From contig USTJ01000012.1 in assembly GCA_900557585.1 (NCBI GenBank), positions 1-9,994 on the forward strand: a stretch of DNA of 9,994 bases. The letters are read 5' to 3'. Made by a program: the position numbers and the translations under genes. This DNA comes from an uncultured Eubacteriales bacterium. GTDB lineage: Bacteria; Bacillota; Clostridia; Christensenellales; UBA1242. Shown piece by piece: positions 6,701-9,994 of the stretch (its first letter is position 1; each line of letters opens with the position of its first letter). Below the pieces are notes generated by a model, which did no database searches, was not told the origin of the DNA, and was given only the letters and a program-made list of their open reading frames with translations.

Positions 6701-6934
6701 ATAACCGTTGGTGAAAATACTGATGGAATCTTTGCGGGCAAAAAATCTGCAGACAGTTATGACAAATATTTTTCATTTCCAAGCGGGTCTTCAAACTTTA
6801 AAGCAAACAAAACTGCTTCTGAAAAAGAAAAGCAAGAGCTTTTGAAACTTTATAATGAAAGCAAACAAACAGTTCTTATTCCAGAAGACAAAAAAGTTAC
6901 AATCACTGAATTAAAGATTGATAAAATCGCATAA
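3713..6934 (+). CDS. BspA-family DUF285 repeat surface protein, main part
   Basis: This is the bulk of the frameshifted surface protein; real coding in this frame begins near 3662, and ATG 3713 lies within a repeat. Domain order in corrected residue numbers: beta-helix-like GGT repeats to about 150; a less regular region; six 26-residue DUF285/BspA-type leucine-rich repeats at 319-474, with consensus MFxxCxxLxSLxLSxFDTSxVTNMxx; an InlB/Flg_new-type domain at 531-599 ending GYTFNGWYT...LYAHW; a Pro/Asp/Thr linker at 600-625; a second, decayed DUF285 block at about 696-866; and a C-terminal region with two further FxGW elements. DUF285 proteins are generally exported or surface-attached, with adhesion proposed for relatives. 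No LPxTG motif, C-terminal membrane helix or SLH/choline-binding repeat is visible, so attachment is unexplained. Codons between about 5600 and 6720 shift to GAT/AAT/ATA, unlike the flanks. Confidence 0.85.
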   Translation: MTGGTIGKNGTTASESGIYNQGEMNLYGGTIYEGIFSAYATLSTKMACNIQGTITLPNDESMTVEDYAGTTPSYTIVISSNRAPGKIVTLKGSSTEPDVSKLNISGYNTSKYVVKAVKDSSGNWTVALANNSFEFPSDWKTQVASTTYMTTTKSTVTGIRFETTVPSGYTKIGTLSTGLAVYANGNNLAFVDSKKILAPADSSYLFSNNSSLTSISFSNFDTSTATTMARLFSGASGISSIDMSGLDTSNVTDMSYMFSTCTNLSSLTLTGINTAKVTRMSSMFSHCTALTSLNLNSFNTAKVTNMSIMFGYVTRLSTLDLSMFDTSAVTNMNQMFYQSTGIVSLDLSSFNMAKVTSYTNMLNFGSSSALKLLKTPTKNTAALPITCANSLYATAGGTRYTSVPASTSTSLALRAANTISFNYNSGSGSESSRTVLYGLTIGTLPSASQSGYTFNGWYTASSGGSRFSSSTVVTQTQVLYAHWTEIVVPDPDPPTPPTPDPDPPTPGGDGGIESAEYIIFTTRENVPSGLSKNNTFDYTRANGNTFFETGCTPTVYTNDSGTQVAFVGDYGELIAPQDCSNMFAGMISLKWVIFRNYDTYDVTNMSSMFEGCDNLEFVEMLSIQTPNVTSMNSMFKECSLLKQIAFAEFDCISLEDASYMFYNCSSLGNNPLYSGQTRTGEIIGSIPNIKYTYNLANAQYMFAGCGWDTFVMPFMFTNNLSNTNGMFENTNFIILDLSQFIAKASDMEDIWGSGSCNVEAIYTPRYCNPDTFIGVSNYYLASGSEPGVFSNHEYTSVPFSLCFVRDDKINDYEQCTFHLTINAWSDDNLREMIDRLINDNVIFSGSSDNFSFSTYKPLGDVYYLLPMPIAEYAENGDEGNFAGWIRGDGSVDPNQPVDRFSDSDFFKRWGWMNSSIDSDVYLQSMAWSDTTAQCMGNTMGGTINVGGSTPYNDFYNNDRYLLSLVRYLPSVHYSDGSIFTGWYFENSGDKIDYYTNITVGENTDGIFAGKKSADSYDKYFSFPSGSSNFKANKTASEKEKQELLKLYNESKQTVLIPEDKKVTITELKIDKIA
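4325..4792 (+). repeat. Six tandem 78-base DUF285 repeats
   Basis: Six in-frame units of 26 codons start at 4325, 4403, 4481, 4559, 4637 and 4715. Each begins (L/M)F and contains a hydrophobic strand, then F(D/N)T(S/A)xVT(N/D)M or a variant. DNA identity is moderate and protein spacing is exact, which points to old duplications kept by selection rather than recent expansion. Confidence 0.85.
5168..5245 (+). other. Pro/Asp/Thr-rich linker between repeat modules
   Basis: Twenty-six residues include two copies of PDPDPPTP and a GGDGG end. Such linkers normally separate folded modules of cell-surface proteins. The unit PDPDPPTPPT is nearly repeated at DNA level, so this is a likely site for length variation between strains. 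Confidence 0.75.
5456..5970 (+). repeat. Second, degenerate DUF285 repeat block
   Basis: Units starting with MF occur at 5456, 5534, 5612 and 5690 with an exact 78-base period. Irregular units at 5813 and 5888 follow after an insertion. The unit pattern MFxGCxxLxxVxxxxxxTxxVTxM is recognisable but eroded compared with the first block. Confidence 0.75.
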
Positions 6935-6968
6935 AAGAAAAGAAGCACGAAAGTGCTTCTTTTCTTTT
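6933..6968. terminator. Bidirectional terminator between convergent genes
   Basis: A perfect 16-base-pair stem, with core AAGCAC and GTGCTT and A/T-rich outer arms, closes a GAAA tetraloop. The A-rich 5' arm and T-rich 3' arm supply a U tract on either strand, so it can end both the surface-protein transcript from the left and the HEXXH gene from the right. Its 5' arm begins inside the stop codon at 6932-6934. Confidence 0.9.
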
Positions 6969-6997
6969 GCTTTACATCTCTACCAAGCCGGAACGGA

Positions 6998-7606
6998 TTA
7001 TTTCCACTTGCTTCTGTCGTCAATGCGTTTGCGCATTTTATAGCGATAGAACAAGCCATATTTTTTGCGTGCGTCTTGCTCTGCCTTTTCATAGCGATAA
7101 ACATTGCGTTTCACGGTTTTATAGAAATCTTCTTCGTTGTGATATTTATATTCAAGTTTTTCAAGTATTTTGATTGTGTATCTTTGTGCGTCACGCTCAA
7201 CTTCTTGGTTGTTATACATCACCGAGTCTTCGGTTGAGTTTACATAGCCCGCAAAGTTCACTTTCCAACGTTTTTCGCGAAAGTTCCACCAATGAAGATT
7301 CTTTTTTGTCACGGCAACAAACTGTGTTGCGTGTCTGCCTTCATGAATAATTGTTTCAAGGGCGTGAAAACGAAGGTCTGGGTCAAGAAGAAGGTTTTGA
7401 TGAACATATATCAACTTTTCACCATTCACAACCGAGAACATGCCAAAGCAGTTCCAATCGGCGCGCTCGTGAACGATAACGGGAATTGGGTCGCGATGGT
7501 TTTTCTTTGCAAGTTTGTTTTCAAGTGCTTGCAAAATTTCAAGTCTTTTTGATGGTGAAAATTTTCTCCATTTTCTGAGTTTGAATTTATTGTAAACAAA
7601 AAGCAT
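6998..7606 (-). CDS. Uncharacterised HEXXH (zincin-like) protein
   Basis: The 202-residue protein starts at ATG 7606-7604, seven bases after GGAG (7617-7614). A TTG 39 bases further upstream (7645) is rejected because it would lie within the promoter. Residues 84-92 read ETIIHEGRH, a clear HEXXH zinc-binding motif in a helix; EVERDAQRY (135-143), about 43 residues later, fits the glutamate-bearing second helix of gluzincin-type proteins. Before the motif are two strand-like stretches (IPVIVHE and KLIYVHQ), as in small zincin folds. The C-terminal 50 residues are rich in Lys, Arg and Tyr. There is no signal peptide or membrane segment, so it is probably cytoplasmic and may bind nucleic acid. 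I cannot name a family or substrate. It is convergent with the surface-protein gene and divergent from ogg. Confidence 0.85.
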   Translation of the reverse strand: MLFVYNKFKLRKWRKFSPSKRLEILQALENKLAKKNHRDPIPVIVHERADWNCFGMFSVVNGEKLIYVHQNLLLDPDLRFHALETIIHEGRHATQFVAVTKKNLHWWNFREKRWKVNFAGYVNSTEDSVMYNNQEVERDAQRYTIKILEKLEYKYHNEEDFYKTVKRNVYRYEKAEQDARKKYGLFYRYKMRKRIDDRSKWK

Positions 7607-7623
7607 ATTTTTTCTCCATGCAT

Positions 7624-7652
7624 ATGTTACAATATTTTTGCTCAATTGTCAA
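7624..7652 (-). promoter_or_regulatory. Promoter of the HEXXH gene
   Basis: On the minus strand TTGACA (7652-7647) is followed after 17 bases by TAACAT (7629-7624), a four-of-six match to the -10 consensus. Transcription would start near 7617, giving a leader of only about a dozen bases that begins at the ribosome binding site. Confidence 0.55.
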
Positions 7653-7669
7653 AATAATTTGCGCACTGC

Positions 7670-7698
7670 TTGTGTTTTCTTTCGTGAAAGTGTAATAT
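7670..7698 (+). promoter_or_regulatory. Possible promoter of ogg
   Basis: TTGTGT (7670-7675) and TAATAT (7693-7698) are 17 bases apart, both weak matches. If used, transcription would begin around 7705, at or next to the ATG at 7706, making the message leaderless or nearly so. Confidence 0.35.
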
Positions 7699-7699
7699 T

Positions 7700-8542
7700 A
7701 TGCATATGGAATATAAAATTGTTGATGACAAAATCATATTCAAAAAAAATGACGACTTTGATGCAAAGTCAATTTTGTCATGTGGTCAAATGTTTCGCTA
7801 TTTTGAAACCGAAAACGGCTTTGATGTGATTTCTGGAAAGAACCTTGCTCATATATTTGAAAATGGTGACAATGTTGTGATTCAATCGAACAATCCAAAA
7901 AGATTTGTTGAGTTTTTCGACCTTGACACTGATTATGGCGCGATTAAACAAAAACTTTCTGCCGAGCCAATTTTGAAAGAGGCAATAGAATTTGGAAAAG
8001 GCATTCGCATTGCAAAAGGCGAGCCAGAAGAAATCATTTTTCAATTTATTGTTTCGCAGAACAACAACATTAAACGCATTCAAAAAATCATAGAAAAAAT
8101 TGGCATGGTGGGGGAGCCAATAAACCAAAAATATAATGCTTTTCCATCTGCAAAGATTTTGGCAGAACAGCCAGAAGAATTTTTCAAAAATCTTGGTGCG
8201 GGCTATCGTGACAAATTTTTGATGCAAACTGCAAAAATTTTGAAAGACACAAACATAGAAGAAAAGCAAAAACTTTCCACCAAAGAATTGAATGATTGGC
8301 TGATTTCTCTTCCGGGAGTTGGGCCAAAAGTTGCGTCGTGCATTTTGCTGTTTGGTTTCAACCGTTTAGAGTGTTTTCCGGTTGACACTTGGATTGAAAA
8401 AGTATACCGAAAATATTTCTATAAAGGTGAGATGACAAGACCCGAAATATCCGCGTTTTTGTCAGGAAAATTCGAAACTATGTCTGGCATAGTACAGCAA
8501 TATTTGTTCAATTATTTTCAAAAAAACAAGATAGAAATATAA
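7700..8542 (+). CDS. ogg: 8-oxoguanine DNA glycosylase (OGG1 type, HhH-GPD)
   Basis: The protein excises oxidised guanine (8-oxoG) from DNA and, as a bifunctional glycosylase/lyase, can cut the strand, starting base excision repair. The sequence has the whole OGG1 signature: CGQMFRY at 28-34, DTDYGAIKQKL at 76-86, GIRI at 101-104, FIVSQNNNIKRI at 116-127, GAGYRDKF at 166-173, and the helix-hairpin-helix LPGVGPKVASC at 204-214 followed by PVDTW at 227-231. K210 and D229 align with the catalytic lysine and aspartate of human OGG1 (K249 and D268). At 280 residues it is shorter than human OGG1 and typical for bacterial members. Two starts are possible, ATG 7700 and ATG 7706; GAAAG at 7685-7689 is a weak ribosome binding site for the first. 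It is transcribed alone, divergent from the HEXXH gene, and ends in its own terminator. Confidence 0.93.
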   Translation: MHMEYKIVDDKIIFKKNDDFDAKSILSCGQMFRYFETENGFDVISGKNLAHIFENGDNVVIQSNNPKRFVEFFDLDTDYGAIKQKLSAEPILKEAIEFGKGIRIAKGEPEEIIFQFIVSQNNNIKRIQKIIEKIGMVGEPINQKYNAFPSAKILAEQPEEFFKNLGAGYRDKFLMQTAKILKDTNIEEKQKLSTKELNDWLISLPGVGPKVASCILLFGFNRLECFPVDTWIEKVYRKYFYKGEMTRPEISAFLSGKFETMSGIVQQYLFNYFQKNKIEI

Positions 8543-8549
8543 CAATTAG

Positions 8550-8577
8550 CAGAGCAAAATTTGCCCTGTTTTTTTGT
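8550..8577 (+). terminator. Rho-independent terminator after ogg
   Basis: CAGAGCA pairs with TGCCCTG (one A-C mismatch) around a five-base AT loop and is followed by a run of seven Ts. It begins eight bases after the ogg stop codon. The next 100 bases up to the following promoter are AT-rich and show nothing I can identify. Confidence 0.75.
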
Positions 8578-8680
8578 GCTATTTTTCAATGATTTTTTAC
8601 ATTAAAATTGTTTTGAAAATTGTGAAAAAGTAGTTTTAACACATCAATTTTTGCGTGCATAAAATTTTGAAAAGTTACTA

Positions 8681-8709
8681 TTGAAAATGGGCTGAATATA
8701 TGATATAAT
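8681..8709 (+). promoter_or_regulatory. Extended -10 sigma-A promoter of nfeD-floA
   Basis: TTGAAA (8681-8686) and TATAAT (8704-8709) are separated by 17 bases with TGA before the -10 box, the same architecture as the promoter at 773. The leader of about 50 bases contains a small hairpin (CTTTGAA with TTCAAAG, 8728-8748) just before the ribosome binding site GGGGG at 8755-8759. No SigW-type promoter, as found before the Bacillus subtilis operon, is evident. Confidence 0.9.
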
Positions 8710-8766
8710 ATTTTTGTACGTGAAAGACTTTGAACTTTTTTTTCAAAGCAAAAAGGGGGAAACAAA

Positions 8767-9294
8767 ATGTTTGATGCATTCGTAACACTTTTTACTCAGG
8801 CAGATGCGCTATTTTTTGTTTTGTTTTCTTTGTCAATTTTGCTGTTTGTTTTAGAGGTGTTCATTCCAAGTTTCGGCATAGCAGGAATTGCCGGAATTTT
8901 AATGACAATGGGTACAATTGTAGAGCGTTGCATTACTGGCAACAACTCAACAACGCAAGTTGGCTTTTACATTTTCTGGTGCATCTTTTTGATTGCTATT
9001 TCTTGCTCACTTGTAAAAATGATTTATGTTTTGATAAGAAATCGCAGAAAAGTGAAAACCACAATGACTGTGAAGGGCAACAAAGTTCCTTCAACCGAGC
9101 AGGGCAATCCAGACTATTCATTTTTGCTTGGCAAATCTGGCGTTGTTGTTGCCGATTTGAAGCCATCGGGGAAAGCCGAATTTGATGAAAAAGTTTATGA
9201 TGTCACAACCACAAAAGACTATATCTTTGCGGGTTCAAGAGTCCGCGTGAAAAAGGTATATGCCTCGAAAATTGTTGTTGAAAAAATTGTATAA
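8767..9294 (+). CDS. nfeD: NfeD-like membrane protein, flotillin partner
   Basis: This is a short-form NfeD protein of 175 residues. Its three hydrophobic segments, about 14-35, 37-55 and 67-90, place it in the cytoplasmic membrane. They are followed by a basic cytoplasmic stretch (RNRRKVK) and a C-terminal OB-fold-like domain at about 115-175, with LLGKSGVVVADLKPSGKAEF and GSRVRVKKVYASKIVVEKI. The N-terminal ClpP-like protease domain of long NfeD proteins is absent. Short NfeD proteins are usually encoded next to a flotillin and are thought to act with it in membrane microdomains; the downstream floA confirms this pairing, equivalent to yqeZ-yqfA in Bacillus. The start ATG 8767 has GGGGG seven bases upstream. 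The gap to floA is 12 bases, so the two genes form one operon. Confidence 0.92.
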   Translation: MFDAFVTLFTQADALFFVLFSLSILLFVLEVFIPSFGIAGIAGILMTMGTIVERCITGNNSTTQVGFYIFWCIFLIAISCSLVKMIYVLIRNRRKVKTTMTVKGNKVPSTEQGNPDYSFLLGKSGVVVADLKPSGKAEFDEKVYDVTTTKDYIFAGSRVRVKKVYASKIVVEKIV

Positions 9295-9306
9295 GGAAGG
9301 ATAAAT

Positions 9307-9994
9307 ATGACAAATTTCTATGTTTTTGAAAGCATGCTTTGCCGTTTGTCTGTTGGCTGGATTGTTGGGCTTTCAGTTGTTGGAGCATTGCTTCTTGCGG
9401 CAATCATTGTTGTGCTTTGCTTGGTTCCACTTCGCTTGTGGTTCAGGGCAATTGTTTCATCTGCACACGTTCCAATGAGCAAACTTATCGGAATGAAAAT
9501 GCGAAAAGTTGATGTGAATAAAATTGTTCTCACCTATATAACCGCAAGAAAAGCAGGGCTTTCAAGCATCACAATCGACGAACTTGAAACCCACTATATG
9601 GCAAATGGCGATGTTGAAAGAGTTGTGAAAGCACTTATTTCTGCACACTCTGCAAACATGGATTTGTCTGTTCAAACCGCAAAAGCAATCGACCTTGCAG
9701 GAAGAGATGTCTATCAAGCGGTTCGCAACTCGGTTGTTCCAAAAATCATCGAAACTCCTGAAATTTCCGCAATGGCGAAAGACGGAATTGAACTTAAAGT
9801 AAAGGTCAAAGTAACCGTAATTTCAAACATGCACATGCAAATTTTTGGTGCCGGAGAGGAAACAATCATTGCGCGTGTTGGTGAAGGCGTTGTTACAACA
9901 ATCGGTTCTGCTGCCACACACAAAATTGTTCTTGAAAACCCAGACCTCATTTCAAGCACAGTGCTCAACAAAGGTCTTGACACTGGAACTGCCT
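9307..9994 (+). CDS. floA: Flotillin-like protein FloA (3' end outside window)
   Basis: FloA (YqfA) is a bacterial flotillin: an SPFH-type membrane scaffold that organises membrane microdomains and affects secretion, signalling and lipid order. The 229 residues present begin at ATG 9307 after AAGGAAGG (9293-9300, six bases away). One hydrophobic hairpin-like segment (about 17-45) is followed by VPLRLWFRA and the conserved core, including [63 protein letters not shown] and KGLDTGTA. These match the Bacillus FloA pattern closely. The frame is open to the last base; FloA proteins are about 330 residues, so roughly 100 residues, including the helical assembly region, lie beyond the window. It is co-transcribed with nfeD. 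Confidence 0.95.
   Translation, partial: MTNFYVFESMLCRLSVGWIVGLSVVGALLLAAIIVVLCLVPLRLWFRAIVSSAHVPMSKLIGMKMRKVDVNKIVLTYITARKAGLSSITIDELETHYMANGDVERVVKALISAHSANMDLSVQTAKAIDLAGRDVYQAVRNSVVPKIIETPEISAMAKDGIELKVKVKVTVISNMHMQIFGAGEETIIARVGEGVVTTIGSAATHKIVLENPDLISSTVLNKGLDTGTA

Noticed and set aside
7607..7645. TTG 7645 as start of the HEXXH gene
   Set aside because: It lies between the -35 and -10 boxes of the likely promoter, and ATG 7606 has a well-spaced GGAG.

Overview
The window is AT-rich bacterial DNA with the look of a low-GC Gram-positive (Firmicutes/Bacillota). The evidence is sigma-A-type promoters (TTGAAA or TTGACA with TATAAT, twice with an extended -10), strong AGGAGG-like ribosome binding sites, compact hairpin/U-tract terminators, an nfeD-floA gene pair of the Bacillus type, and a large secreted protein built from DUF285/BspA-type repeats plus an InlB/Flg_new-type domain. 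The style fits an uncultured gut Clostridia-like lineage, but nothing here fixes the species.

Layout from left to right. (1) 82-644: a broken guanylate kinase gene. Its C-terminal three quarters are intact, but the P-loop is missing and there is a one-base frame break just before the TTR motif; a terminator follows. (2) 831-2639: a singly transcribed 602-residue protein of unknown function with a DGNHR motif, flanked by a near-consensus promoter and a terminator. (3) 2820-3233: an unrecognised 137-residue protein whose stop codon lies at the loop edge of its own terminator hairpin. (4) 3372-6934: a secreted repeat protein of 1,187 residues after correction, split by a one-base frameshift near 3662. 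It has a signal peptide, beta-helix-like GG-T repeats, a DUF285 repeat block, an InlB-like domain, a Pro/Asp linker, a second degenerate DUF285 block and a C-terminal region without a recognisable wall anchor. An inverted repeat overlaps its -10 region. (5) 7606-6998 on the minus strand: a small basic HEXXH (zincin-like) protein, convergent with the surface protein and sharing a bidirectional terminator. (6) 7700-8542: an OGG1-type 8-oxoguanine DNA glycosylase, divergent from the zincin. (7) 8767-9294 and 9307 to the window edge: nfeD and the start of floA, a membrane-microdomain operon behind a second extended -10 promoter.

Most genes are single transcription units with their own promoter and terminator; nfeD-floA is the only clear operon. 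I see no tRNA, rRNA, CRISPR array, transposase or phage gene. I found no convincing new multi-gene system. The points that most deserve a second look are the two frame-broken genes (both breaks equal one missing base), the surface-protein break lying on a -1 slippery-type heptamer, the mosaic codon use inside the surface protein, and the uncharacterised 602-residue and HEXXH proteins.
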